Origin: Megalobrama amblycephala
Lineage: Eukaryota > Chordata > Actinopteri > Cypriniformes > Xenocyprididae
Direction: 5' to 3'
NCBI RefSeq assembly: GCF_018812025.1
Contig: NC_063052.1
Span: forward strand, 18,311,414 to 18,375,413
Length of the DNA stretch: 64,000 nucleotides
Position numbers and translations under genes: made by a program. The notes beneath the pieces are model-generated. The model was given only the letters and a program-made list of their open reading frames with translations, did no database searches and was not told the origin of the DNA. Within the stretch, counting starts at the first letter, position 1; each line of letters starts with the position of its first letter. This document shows, piece by piece, positions 1-12,119 of this stretch.

Positions 1-1924
1 GAGAGGACAAACCCATGCCACAAGTTGCAGAACATTCACTCCATTCAGTGGTCTGAACGATACAGTTGTCTCTTGCGCTCTCAGGCTGGACACTCTGATC
101 AGTTATTTCTCTATATGCTGAAAGAAGAGAAAGTGGATGTTAAATTCATGTGCAAGTGCCAATAATATGAAATTTAAAGCATACTGTCATGCAGAACAGC
201 TAGTAAAATAAGTTTGGTATAGAAAAGGACCCAAATTGTGGAAATTCACAGGGCCCGGGACCATATTTCATTATATTTTATTAATAGGTGTTTCCCCTCT
301 CCACCAGACCGAATGACAAGGCTTTTGGGAGATTGAAAGAAGGAGCAGCTGTTTCAACATAGTGAAGCAAAATGAAAGAAAATTTGACTTGCCGATTGAC
401 CTACCAGCCATTGCTGACTGGAAGGTGTCTTCTTGTGGGATCTGGTCGCACACCCACTCCTCACAGCACTTTCCAGGGATCTGGACGCGTCGTGGGTAGG
501 GACAGTCTGGAGAGGGCAGCCGTATGTTGCTGGCACAGGTTGGCACGCAGCCAATCTCCCCATTCATGCAGACACACTGATGTTTGCAGCTGGGCTGAAA
601 CGTCTCACCACTGCGGTAAATCACGCCCCCCAGGTCACAAGTCTGACCCTCTTGAGCTGCAACACATGCAACAGACATAAGACAACTTCATAACAATGAC
701 AGGCTCCCACTTGTGGACAAAAAGTGTAGTGCAATACATTCTCTCTTCTCCTCTTTACATAACAAATATGTAAATTACATTCCAAAACACAACATATACT
801 CACCCATACAGATGCCTGTCTCAGTGTCACTGAGCACACCATAGTCACAATACAGGTCTTTATGATGGTCACATGGCTCCAGGAAAGAGCAGGGCTCTCC
901 TGCCTGTCGGGCACACACCTTACAGCAGCTGCAGCCGTCCAGCACTAGACTGGTGCCTACAGGACATAAAGGGCTCTCAGCCGGGCAGTCACAGGGCTGA
1001 GAGCATTCCTGACACATCGCCTGCATAGAAACAATGACACAATGTTAGGGTTTCAACTTGCAGATTTAGCAATCCCTCATAGAAGCGTTCTCTCATAAAT
1101 CTGTGGTAATAACAATTTTATCATTACACAGATTCCAGAGCATGCAAAAAGTTTTTTTCTAAAATGTGACAAATTAATTGACATGATCCATGTCCATATG
1201 CAATACTCATGATGGCCACAGGGGGGATAAAATGCATTACAGATTATGTAGATTTGTAACTTGGGAAGTGATGTTTTCTGTCTAACATGTCTAACATGAC
1301 ATTATGTAACTATAACTATAACTATCAGTAGTATAACTATAAGAAACATGTTTAAAATAATAAATATGACTGGTTTAAAATGTGACTGCTATAGCCTACT
1401 AAATATATACACAGTATATAATAATAATACATTTTATTGCATATTTACTTGTATAATATTATACATTAAAAGTATGTAGAACAGGTTTTTCATTCAAATG
1501 ATTCAGTTTGCATTGAAATCACTGTTTTGAGCATCACATGCGAACACAAACCAGTATAGAGACTTACATAATCTCCTCATTATCATGAGAAACTTTATTA
1601 GAGTGCATTAAATTAAATCTAATTAGAATAATTACCCAAAACTATAGTTAAGATGTTAACCACATCCCCAACTAAATGCCTCACTCACTATAGCACGAAC
1701 ATACTTGTACACTTATTTAATTAATATGTGTATATCTCATTATGTAATTTCAATAGTAAAATAATCCATAATTAACTTACATAATCAAATCAGCAAATTT
1801 ATGTTAATTCTGCATATAGCAAAAGAGGTCCTTTTATTTTGAATATATAATTGCTGTGTTCACTCACCGTATGTATAAGCAAGCAGAGAATGATGCATGA
1901 TCTGATGAATACTGTTCCAGCCAT
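1..1924 (-). CDS. ccn2: CCN family matricellular protein, CCN2/CTGF-like (5' part; runs off the left edge)
   Basis: Secreted cysteine-rich matricellular protein that binds matrix, growth factors and integrins. Four minus-strand exons fit: 1924-1868 (start ATG and signal peptide MAGTVFIRSCIILCLLIHT), 1020-804 (IGFBP domain, with GCSCCKVC in place of the usual GCGCC), 656-405 (VWC, 252 nt, which is my recollection of the usual CCN exon 3 size) and 117-1 (start of TSP1, QTTEWSECSATCGMG). All junctions are GT-AG and the phases (0, 1, 1) join without a stop. The rest of TSP1 and the CT cystine knot lie outside the window. VWC (LPSPDCPYPRRV, KCCEEWVCD), SLVLDGC and VQTTEWS favour CCN2 over CCN1 or CCN3, although LEPCD and VIYRSGE also recall CCN3. 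It could be the fish b paralogue; the a/b assignment needs a tree. Introns are about 850, 150 and 290 bp. The family is known to respond to YAP/TEAD, SRF and TGF-beta. Confidence 0.92.
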
Positions 1925-2040
1925 TTCCTCAAAGAGTTCCCTACAGAAGCACACTCCACGGGTTTGTTTTGGTTCTCTGATGTCTGTGATCACGGTTAGA
2001 CTGCAGGACTGTAGTGAAGTGAAGAGTAGAGAGCCCCTCT

Positions 2041-2047
2041 TTAAATA
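2041..2047 (-). promoter_or_regulatory. Probable TATA box of the ccn2-like gene
   Basis: On the minus strand, TATTTAA lies about 117 bp upstream of the start codon. Transcription starting 25-30 bp downstream would give a 5' UTR of about 85-90 nt. CCN2 promoters are known to be TATA-driven. A CATTCT on the minus strand just upstream (near 2051-2056) resembles a TEAD/MCAT site but is one base from consensus. Inferred from motif and spacing only. Confidence 0.5.
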
Positions 2048-2099
2048 CTACCAGAATGGGGTGTAGCCCACCGGAGTCAAGCCATGCCACGCGACCCAG

Positions 2100-2785
2100 A
2101 GGGGTGAAAATATTTCAATTCCAGATGGTTTTCCATAATGTTTGAAAACGCAAGAGATGCTGTCGACCAGCCTTTCAATTAATCATACCACAGATTCCAG
2201 AGCGTGCACATGGGAAAAAGTCTGGTTTCTGCACATGGTTCGACTGCTGTTTATCTGAATATTAATGTAGGCCAGTCTACGGGATGGTTCAAGATGCTTT
2301 GGCAGATGAAAGATTAGAATGTTTATCATATACTGTTGGAATGCAACAATGTTTAGATGTCATACAAGTGATGTGTGAAACTATGCGTGCATGCTTCATG
2401 TTTGGACTGGCATTAAATGGTATTGCATTAAACAGTAAAAACAAAACAAAACAAATTTCCCACCACATGATGTCATGTTAGACAGGCCTGCAGGGCAGGA
2501 TATGACACAGCCCACAATTTAATCTTTGTTGGGACAAAATTACACAGAGGACAGTGTTTTTAGTGGAAATACAAAACAAGCTCATGAAATCCGTCAGGTG
2601 CAGAGAAAGAAACATGGTAGAATGAAATTGTTTATTTTTCTCTCCTTGCAGCTATTTCCTGAAGCATGTCAGTCAGGTTTTGTATGAGAGAAAAGAGACC
2701 AAATGTGCTGAGCAAAAGCAAGTAGTTCAAGCTAGACTTTCACATTTCTGAAGAAAAAGAGTCCACTCCTTGTGATATTCTGGTT
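2100..2785. other. ccn2 upstream flank, no gene seen
   Basis: Unique AT-rich sequence upstream of the ccn2-like promoter. No ORF resembles a known protein. It contains one copy (2179-2208) of a 30-bp element that recurs in ccn2 intron 1 (1117-1146); see findings. Confidence 0.5.
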
Positions 2786-2789
2786 TCTC

Positions 2790-3015
2790 CATGTCATTCC
2801 AAACCACAATTTCTTTTTTCTGTGGAACACAAAAGAAGATATTTTGAACAAATATATATATTTTTTGCCCATATAATGAAAGTCAATGGGGTCCAAAATG
2901 AATAGTACTAGAATAGTACCAGGACCCCATTGACTGTCATTGTATACACAAAAATTCTTCGAAATATGAAGTAAATGATGACAGAATTTTCATTTTTAGA
3001 TGAACTATCCCTTTA
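2790..3015. repeat. Degenerate TTAA MITE (Angel-like)
   Basis: A diverged foldback: the block around AATGGGGTCC near 2887 is answered by GGACCCCATT near 2931. The right end keeps the family terminus GAACTATCCCTTTAA. The left end is too diverged to place. Family name is from memory and hedged. Confidence 0.5.
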
Positions 3016-3064
3016 AGCATTAAAGTTTAAAGGTGCAAATAGCAGTTATTTATTCTTCATGTAC

Positions 3065-3534
3065 TTAAAGGGTCAGTTCACCCAAAAATGAAAATTCTGT
3101 CATTAATTACTCACCCTCATGTCATTCCACACCCGTAAGACCTTCGTTCATCTTCGGAACACAAATTAAGATATTTTTGATGAAATCCGATGGCTTGGTA
3201 AAGTTGCCAGCAAGATAATTAACACTTTCATTGCCCAGAAAGCTACTAAAGACATATTTAAAACAGTTCATGTGACTACAGTGGTTCAACCTTAATGTTA
3301 CGAAGTGACGAGAATAATCTTTGTGCGGCAAAAAAACAAAATAACAACTTTATTCAACAATATCTAGTGATATTACTGCTTCATGAAGCTTCTAAGCTTT
3401 ACGAATCTTTTGTTTCGAATCAGTGGTTTGAAGCGTGTCTCAAACTGCCGAAGTCACGCCCCCCACTGGTGAACTATTGAAATTTCGAAACACTTATTTA
3501 CTGAAGCCTCTTTACTGAAATCACGTGACTCTGG
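3065..3534. repeat. Left half of a TTAA palindromic MITE, truncated
   Basis: Begins TTAAAGGGTCAGTTCACCC and matches the left halves of the elements at 6761 and 13000, including the CTTCATGAAGCTTC core and TTTTGTTTCGAATCAGTGG. It stops after ATCACGTGACT near 3530 with no right arm, so the 3' half was lost. About 120 bp of unrelated DNA separates it from the next element. Confidence 0.75.
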
Positions 3535-3657
3535 CATTTTACCTGTCGCTCTTCACATCACTAAACAACACTATGCTACTAGCAAATCTACAGAGGCAGC
3601 TGTGAGGATGTTTAGCGAAACACAGTGGATCGCGTCATGTCAACATTGCAAAATGCA

Positions 3658-4989
3658 TTAAAGGGTTAGTTCACCCAAAAATGAAAATTATGTCATTAAT
3701 GACTCACCCTCATGTCGTTCCAAACCCGTAAGACCTCCGTTCATCTTCAGAACACAGTTTAAGATATTTTAGATTTAGTCCGAGAGCTTTCTGTCCCTCC
3801 ATTGAAAATGTATGTACGCTATACTGTCCATGTCCAGAAAAGTAATAAAAACATCATCAAAGTAGTCCATGTGACATCAGTGGGTTAGTTAGAATTTTTT
3901 GAAGCATCGAAAATACATTTTGGTCCAAAAATAACAAAAACTACGACTTTATTCAGCATTGTCTTCTCTTCCGGAATCCTTTCCATTGAATTGATTCCAT
4001 TGAACTGAATCCTTTCATCTGTTGGCATTGGTAATGCACTTTTACGTCGCCGTGGTTGTTTTTGGCAATTAGGACATGCACACTTACGCACCATTTTAAA
4101 AAATATAGCAATACCAAAATACAAACAATGTAAAATAGCTTGAATACAGCGTGCGTCTCCCTCAGACTGTAAACAAAGCTCTGGTGCACCAGATAACACG
4201 TCAGCAGCGTCTTACATCAGCAGCCTCACTGCGGAGTCGTGAACCACGCTCCGGAGCAGAAGGGGGTGGTAATGCACCAATAAGCTGGATGCCAACTGCC
4301 GTAAAACTGGAACTCCGCTTCTTCTTCTTCTTTCCTGTTTTACGGTGGTTGGCATCTAGCTTATTGGTGCATTACCGCCCCCTTCTGCTCCGGAGTGTGC
4401 TTCACGACTCCACAGTAACGCTGCTGACGTGTTATCTGGTGTGCCAGAGCTTTGTTTACAGTCTGCGGGAGACGCACGCTGTATTCAAGCTATTCTACAT
4501 TGTTTGTATTATGGTATTGCTATATTTTTTAAAATGGTGCGTAAGTGTGCATATCGCAGATGTCCTAATCGCCAAAAACAACCACAGCGACGTAAAAGTG
4601 CATTACCAACGCCGACAGATGAAAGGATTCAATGGAATCAATTCAATGGAATCAATTCAATGGAAAGGATTCCGGAAGAGAAGACAATGCTGAATAAAGT
4701 CGTAGTTTTTGTTATTTTTGGACCAAAATGTATTTTCGATGCTTCAAGAAATTCTAACTAACCCACTGATGTCACATGGACTACTTTGATGATGTTTTTA
4801 TTACCTTTCTGGACATGGACAGTATAGCATACATATATTTTCAATGGAGGGACAGAAAGCTTTCGGACTAAATCTAAAATATCTTAAACTGTGTTCTGAA
4901 GATGAACAAAGGTCTTAAGGGTTTGGAACGACATGAGGGTGAGTCATTAATGACATAATTTTCATTTTTTGGGTGAACTAACCCTTTAA
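3658..4989. mobile_element. Large palindromic TTAA element (about 1.33 kb foldback)
   Basis: Ends are TTAAAGGGTTAGTTCACCC and GGTGAACTAACCCTTTAA. The two arms are reverse complements over about 650 bp each, around a centre near 4320. The arms carry captured-looking sequence (CTCCGGAGCAGAAGG, ATAAGCTGGATGCCAACTGC) absent from the shorter family members. Mirror-image ORFs (3885-4199 minus, 4429-4761 plus, 4151-4693 plus) arise because each arm carries the same reading frame. No transposase was found, so it is non-autonomous. Confidence 0.8.
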
Positions 4990-6760
4990 GGGTGCGACCG
5001 ACACACTGCAACTCTTTTTATAGAAAACTATTATGAGTACTGTCACATATGATTCATCACAAAAACAGAATTTACTTCTTAATGTGTAAAACCTTTTAAA
5101 TGAGCCCCAAACAACTGAATGCATCTTTAACACTTAGAATTGTTTAAATTTCATGCTGGATAAACAAATTTATCACACCAAAACCTCAGAACATGTCTTT
5201 CTACTCTACGGTGTGTTAAAGCTTTTCAACAATGTACGCATTTCACACTTGTATAATAGTTTTGCACGTACGGCCCACTAAAATGTGCGGATATCTGCAG
5301 CAAACAGAGGCCTTATCATGCTGTGCCGTGCTACGAGGTCTCTTGTTTTCATGGGAATTTTATTTCTCAGGGTTGGGGAACTTGAGGTGCAGGAATGTAA
5401 CAGCAGGCAGCGCGCCGTGGTCTCTTTCCTCTCCTCTGGAGTGGCGGGTTGGGGATTGTGCTTTGGCAACGGGATACTCCGGTATGGCCATGAAACATGT
5501 ACATAAGTTCAAAACAGAACCGTAACTAAGGAGTGCCGTAAATATCCTCAAGCTGTGTGACTGTGGAGTTGCCATGACTCTGTTGCTGCGGGACAGGCTG
5601 CTAACCGTACTCTCAGTGACTGGTGGCTGCTCTGTGCTAGTTCAGTCTTCTACCGGTTTCAGACTACAGCAGGATGGGACACTACTTTTAGTGTCCTACT
5701 ACTACTTTTAGCCCAGATGTTGTGTGATAATTTGTTGCTCTGGGCAACAAATTATATATAACATTTCCATAATTAGGATAAGCTTGTACCATCTTAAATC
5801 TGACAATCTCATTCTGTTCTCCATAGTCACAGATATCTTAGCAGGCTAGGCAATATTAGATTAGTGTGTTCATCTAAAAGATGTGTGAAATTCTGTCACT
5901 GATTCTTAGGACATTGCAAATAGTGACATTTTCTCCTGATTAAAAACACCCAACATCTGATCTTACCCTTGTTGCGTGCAGATATTTTTTCTGGCTTTTT
6001 TGTTTGCAAGCTTGCAAAAAACAAAACACCAAAAGAGTAGCGGTCAAACATGTTCTACGCAGGTTTAATACCTTTTGATATCTGCTTGTCTCGACTGTTA
6101 CGGATCACAGAGTGTCGTGTTTTCACGATATGGACAACTTTAATTCCAGACTTTGGTACACCAAATCCTAGATTAATGACACCATTCAATGGGCACAAAA
6201 AATGTCTGCTTTTGATTTCTGCAGCACTGCATCTGCAATACAAGTGCAGTTGTATGTTGCATCAAACTTTACAGACACCCTAAGTTCTTAGAAGTTTCAC
6301 GTAGGCTGTTATCAATTTCTGCTTTATGTGAGTGACTAAAAAAGCATATATTCAGGATATGCAACTGTCTGTTACTGTCTTCTTACTATTGTGTATGATT
6401 TGATCAAAACCAGTATAACCTCAGATCAGTGCCTTTACATTCTGTTATTTGTGATTTATTAATGTTTTCAGGCTAATATTACCCACAACTCCATATTTAA
6501 TGGAGTACAATTTTAAAGTTGTCTTTTTCAGCTGAAGAAAAGTAGTGAGCACTATGAGTCCAAAGCTGGCACAGACATTTTTAAATGAACCTAAAAGTGA
6601 AGTAATATTGAATTTTAAGATAAGGAATTTAGCTAGATATTTGCAAAAAACAAACAAACAAAAATCTGAAGTGTATGCAAAAATGGAATTTATGGTATCA
6701 AGATACTATTTTACGACATGTATGTCCCAAGGGGGTCTAATAGATGGACAAAGCTATCTT
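4990..6760. other. Intergenic, no gene recognised
   Basis: No credible coding gene. A relatively GC-richer, stop-poor patch at about 5280-5660 has overlapping ORFs on both strands (5232-5525 plus, 5360-5575 minus) but no recognisable domain and no clear splice pattern. It could be a decayed repeat or non-coding transcript. The rest is AT-rich and unremarkable. Confidence 0.5.
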
Positions 6761-7594
6761 TTAAAGGGTTAGTTCACCCAAAAATAAAAATTCTGTCATT
6801 AATTACTCACCCGTAAGACCTTTGTTCATCTTCAGAACACAAATTAAGGTATTTTTGATAAAATCCGATGGCTCAGTGAGGCCTGCATTGAAAGCAAGTT
6901 AATTTACACTTCCAAGCCCAGAAAGGTACTAAAGACATATTTAAAACAGCTCATGTCACTACAGTGGTTCAACCTTAATGTTATGAAGTGACAAGAATAC
7001 TTTTTGTGCACCAAAAAAACAAAATAATGACTTTATTCAACAATATCTAATGATGGGCGATTTCAAAACACTGCTTCATGAAGCTTCGAAGCTTTACAAA
7101 TCTTTTGTTTCGAATCAGTTGTTTCTGAGCGCATATCAAACTGCCAAAGTCACAGGAACCATTGAAATTTCGAAACTCTTATGACATAACAAAGCCTCGT
7201 TTACTGAAATCACGTGACTTTGGTGATCCGAACCACTGATTCGAAACAAAAGATTCGTAAAGCTTTGAAGCTTCATGAAGCAGTGTTTTGAAATCGCCCA
7301 TCAGTAGATATTGTTGAATAAAGTTGTTATTTTGTTTTTTTGCCGCACAAAAAGCATTCTCGTCACATTAAAGTTGAACCACTGTAGTCACATGAACTGT
7401 TTTAAATATAACTATAGTACCTTTTCTGGGTGTTTGAAAGTGTAAATTAACTTGCTTTCAATGCAGGCCTCACTGAGCCATCGGATTTCACCAAAATTTC
7501 TTAATTTGTGTTTCGAAGAAGATCGAAGGCTTTACATGTGTGGAATGACATGAGGGTGATTAATTAATGACAGAATTAATGACTAACCCTTTAA
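6761..7594. mobile_element. Palindromic TTAA MITE, full length (834 bp)
   Basis: Starts TTAAAGGGTTAGTTCACCC and ends GACTAACCCTTTAA. The arms are inverted copies centred near 7180, for example GAAGCTTCGAAGCTTTACAA on the left and its inverse near 7260. No coding capacity. It is the clearest undisturbed copy of the commonest repeat family in the window. Confidence 0.85.
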
Positions 7595-7695
7595 CATTTC
7601 CATTCATCTATTGCAGTTTCTTGGCTGGTGCAGGGCAACATGGAAATGTGCAACATGCTTGCTGCCATCTTTGCTCATCTTATGATATTTTATTA

Positions 7696-8040
7696 ACAAA
7701 GTTCGGGAGGAGCATGTTCAGATATTTAACCTAATTAACACAGGTGGAGAGCATTCAGTTAATCAACTCAACCAATGACAAGAGGTATAAATTCAGCAGA
7801 CTTACCTCTGTTCATCTGAGAGTTTATCAGCATCCCTCCTCCACCCCATCTCCCCACTTCTAGTTCTATCTACTTTTATTACACCGGGGGGAGTACTCTA
7901 GGTTCGGGCCAAAATTCCGAGCTCGGAGCCCTCTCCCCGGACAGCACGCCAAATACGCATTACTTTACTCTATTTAATTAGATGGATATGTGAACTCATA
8001 AATAGCTCTCAGTTCTGGGCACAGACATTTATGAAACACT
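7696..8040 (+). mobile_element. LTR-like fragment (copy 1), truncated
   Basis: Shares blocks in the same order with 21480-21760: TTCGGGAGGAG, a TATAAA-containing promoter-like stretch (GAGGTATAAATTCAG), a pyrimidine tract, a GAGCTCGGAGCCC-like block, then GACAGCACGCCAAAT. This is the layout of an LTR with U3, TATA and R. It ends before a recognisable poly(A) signal. Family not assigned. Confidence 0.45.
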
Positions 8041-9429
8041 TACGAAACACTTTAACAAAAGTGAAAGTCTGAATCTGATTGGATGATTTCTACGAGTTTT
8101 CCAGGTTTTCCTAGTATTTGGTGATTTTTTTTTAACAGTCTTCCAGGAAACAAAGTCGTGTTTACAAGTTCCGGGACTGCAGCAGCAAGTGCTTCAGGGG
8201 AGCAGCTAAAAAAGTTTGAGAAGTTCATAGCTTAAAAACTTTAAAAGACATGCAAGTATTTTGGCACTTAGCTTTTTAAAGGTATGTTATTAGCACTAAT
8301 AATATGTATTCACATCTTCAGATATGGGAAAAGTACTATTTTCTGAGCTCAGCCAACTTTGGATTCCTAAGTGATTTTTTTATTAGTTTATTAGTTATGT
8401 GTCAAATCTATCTCACACCTATGTAAACATGAACTCATTGATAATCTGTTATTACAGTCTGTTATTGGAGCGACACTTAGCCACCCCTAAACATGACATT
8501 GAACAAAAAGTTGTTAGTTACTTTACATGTCAGACGGCCTAAGTGGCCAGTTGCTGTGGCTGTGAAGCCCAGACCTCATGTCATGAGGCAAAGGATTGGC
8601 TATGTGAGAATACCTGAGCCTTAAATATCGTGTGACTAATGACTCAACGACACCAGACAGGGAAAATATTAATATTTTCCATTTCATGAAAACATTGACT
8701 ATAATGACAAATTTGTTATTTAAAGTGTTTACTTTGTGCAGAAAATAGGTGTACAAACTGGGATGCAGCCCTGTGGTCTTTTCCTGGTTCTCAGTGATTT
8801 AGCAGAGCTGCTGTGTGAACTCCATGCCACTCTGATCAACTATGAGGCGAAACTTCCGGTAATCACACTACACAGCTTGAAAAGAAACATTCCACTACAT
8901 TTGCTCTGTCAGGAGGATATAACACCCCTCACCAGAGACATGCTAACTTCGTCAACCCAAATCACATGCATCTATCCAGTGGTCTATCAGAAGTGTTTTG
9001 GCCCCATTTGGTGTGGAGATAGAAAGATATGAGGATGGGTTCTGACCTCTCTCTGTGGTTTCCATTACATGAGGTGTTTGCTCTTATCTAAGCTGACATC
9101 TTGGTTTCTCTCAGTAACCTCAGCAGATAATCTTCGCAGCACTGCTATCACGAGAGTAACAAAGAGGGAGGATCTCTAATGCATGATGCATGTGTTTTAG
9201 AGGCCCTAAACATTCTCTATGGAAGTTTATGAAAGCAAGCTTGATTTTATTGACTACAATTTATAATGCAGCACACTGCATACTCACCACTGAAGCCAAG
9301 GAGTAGTATAGCTGGTATTAGTATAATGTAAAGTGCCTCTGTAAAGATTTCCTGACCTGTGAAAGACAATAAACAGTTGAAGACCTTATGCAAAATTTGC
9401 ATTTGTCTTTGTCTGTTTGGTATTAGTAG
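8041..9429. other. Intergenic, no gene recognised
   Basis: ORFs of up to 98 codons (8736-9032 plus) show no known domain, no Kozak context of note and no splice context. I see no repeat boundaries. Treated as ordinary intergenic DNA. Confidence 0.5.
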
Positions 9430-9990
9430 ATTGCCTTGACACGACCACAACGCAGCCCTGAAGTATCAACAGAGATCGAGTCACGACAGCCAGTGCCACA
9501 GTTCCTCAACAGACCGTCCATACCGGCGTGATGAATACGATCCTCAACTGGATGGAACTGAAATAAATACTTTGATTGTTGCGATCCTATAAGACTTATG
9601 ATAGCAACCTGATTGTAACAAAGCACTGTTCGCCAGAGGAGAACTGGCCCCCCGAATAAACCTGGTTTCTCCCAAGGTTTTTTTTTTTTTCCTCCATTTT
9701 AACACCTATTTGCCACTTGTTTGCCACCTGATGTCACCTGATGGAGTTTGGGTTCCTTGCCGCTGTCGCCTTTGGCTTGCTTAGTTGGGGACACTTGACA
9801 TTTGATATTCAATAGTATTCTTGACATTTATTCAACAGTGCTTCTGATCTGCCTGCATTGACACTATTATTTATGAGCTGCTGTGCAGCCAAATTATGTA
9901 CCAGTTATCAATGTAAAGCTGCTTTGACACAATCTGCATTGTAAAAAGCGCTATATAAATAAAGGTGACTTGACTTGACTTGACTAGACA
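9430..9990 (+). mobile_element. Retroposon 3' end with TTGAC-repeat tail
   Basis: Ends with AAAAAGCGCTATATAAATAA, then AGGTGACTTGACTTGACTTGAC, a microsatellite-like 3' tail typical of fish non-LTR retroposons. Upstream is a T-rich block (about 9678-9691) and a GTTCCTTGCCGCTGTCGCCT stretch. No reverse transcriptase frame remains. LINE or SINE class is uncertain; the left boundary is approximate. Confidence 0.5.
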
Positions 9991-10170
9991 GAATGGCAGA
10001 CAATTTGCATAACAGTTTAAAGATAAAGAGGTTTTACACTGGGGTTTCCTCAAGGCTCACCTTTGGGCCCTTTTACATCTCTAAATTATGCTAAAGCAGA
10101 ACATCTCACTCTCAGTGAGAATCAATCCATCCATCCTCTGTACCTCCTTATCCTATTTTTATCAGTAGAT

Positions 10171-11134
10171 AAGTGGGTCATTGACGAATAAGGTTTTTAA
10201 AAGTGTAAAAAAAAAAACATAATGGAGATATAATACATTTTGAAGTTTTATTAAGAATTACCAATGAGATTATGTGGTTTTTATAATCAATGAGCACAGC
10301 TTTTGACATTTTTTACAAGATGGACAAAATTTGTCACAAAAAGTCATTCAGTTTAACCAAAATTTTGGTTTTACTGAATGACACTTTTGGTTATACCGAA
10401 TGACGATATTTTCAAACAGGCTGATATCTAGCAAGCTAGCTGGTTAGCTTGCTAGCTAGCTAGCTAGCAAAAGGACAATCAAACATTTTATATTTAGTAC
10501 AAGTTTTTAAAATATTACAACATTTTCCATGTTTTATAGCGGTTGCACCAAATGATGTTTCAGGACATGCGTATGAGCAAGTGAAAACATTAATTTTTCA
10601 AATTGTTAAAAGAGAGTTAGTTACTTTGCTTCATGACCATGTAGTCCTTTGCAGGTGTCTGAATGATGTCACATCCTGTCACATGATACTAACCGCATGA
10701 CTTGATCCAAAATGGTCCCTTTATATTGGTTACTCCGAATGACATCATTGCAATTCATTTATCCGGATATTCTTTCTCATAACAAAGCAATGACTTCTAC
10801 ACATAATTTTAATACCATTTCGCACTATGCTGATATATGATGTTATAATATCATGAGAGAATAAAAAATATACACATTTATTACATTTTAAGATATTTTG
10901 ATCACAAATGAAATGGCTGTATTGGCTTTTGGATGGTTAAACCGAATGACCTTTTGACACTTCAAAATCTTTAAAATACCTTTATATGTAGCAAAATATA
11001 ATTAAAACCTTTTGGATTCAATAAAAGAGATCTAGTTGTACTACCTTACTTTGGATGTCATATCTTTGTTTTTTATTATTATTAAGGCCTTTGGACAAAA
11101 AAAAAAAAAAAGACCTGTCACGTCATTGACCCAT
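10171..11134. mobile_element. Foldback/MITE-type element with repeated CCGAATGAC motif
   Basis: The left end GTGGGTCATTGACG pairs with the right end CGTCATTGACCCATG as an inverted repeat. The interior has at least four dispersed copies of a GGTTWNNCCGAATGAC-like motif (near 10367, 10393, 10731, 10938) and a GCTAGC-rich palindrome at 10427-10470. No coding capacity. Confidence 0.5.
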
Positions 11135-12119
11135 GTACATGTAGATATCATTGGTGCCTGTGGTTTCTTCGATCCACTTAAGATTGTGATGATTTTGAGA
11201 AACACATCACTGGACAGTTGGACAGAAAAAAAAACACATTTACACTCACGTTGATGCAGGGCAAAAATGCAAACTCCACACACAATATTTGTTGTAAGGC
11301 AACAGTGCTACCTACTGAACCAACAAGCTAAATCAATTAAAAAGAAAGAAGCACAGTGCATTTCTTTCTTTGATCAGAGGTAGCACTTTGTATTACAATC
11401 AAAGTTCAGATCCATGAGTTTATTTTCTGGTGGTGGTGTGCTATGGGACAGCAGGGTAAATCACATCTGCAGAGATCTCTGATTCAGCATCAATGCACTT
11501 ATCCTGTACTCAGTTCATTACCTCCCACTTCAAAGAGGCCCAGACAGGGCAGAGCTTTGGGTGTATTTTCATGCTTATGCCAAAGGTACTTTCATTAGGC
11601 GGCTCTGATTTTAGTTAATCTCCCCTTTTGACTGAATGCAGACGTAAGCACCTGTTCTCATGAGTATGTCATACTTCACACCTGCCTTTGCTTTGCTCGC
11701 CATCTGATTTCTGTATGTCTATATCCTCTTTCTGGAGGTAGGGGATTTCAAGAGTGCAAAAGGTAGAATACTGAAGCTGACTGACCAAGAAGTCTTGCTG
11801 GTTAAGCAAGTTAAGAGGCCTGATGGGACACCGGCAATTTCCTGACAGAAAAGCAATACAATGCAACTATTTGATTCCGTATAACTGATGGATTTAGTAC
11901 TGGTGAATAGACACCTTATATGTAAATGAGAGTAGAGGAAGTACAAAACTATCAAAAATAAAGTAATGCCATTTTTGCACAGTCAGGTTAGCACAGAGCC
12001 TTATTCTAAAACCCAAGGAGAGCCATGAAAGAGACGTAATGGTGGATTTCAGTAGTAATGATGAGGTAATAACAAGTTCCAGGCATGTTCTGTTTTCACT
12101 CCTATTGTGATCCTGAGCA
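11135..12119. other. Intergenic, no gene recognised
   Basis: Unique sequence. The part at about 11390-11650 is less AT-rich than its surroundings and could be conserved non-coding DNA, but nothing in the sequence proves this. No coding signal. Confidence 0.4.

Noticed and set aside
3885..4761. ORFs of 104-180 codons in the 3658-4989 region as genes
   Set aside because: They lie in mirror-image arms of one palindromic element and duplicate each other; no conserved domain is convincing.
9430..9990. tRNA-derived SINE with A/B boxes
   Set aside because: Only the 3' tail looks retroposon-like; no pol III boxes were recognised at the left end.
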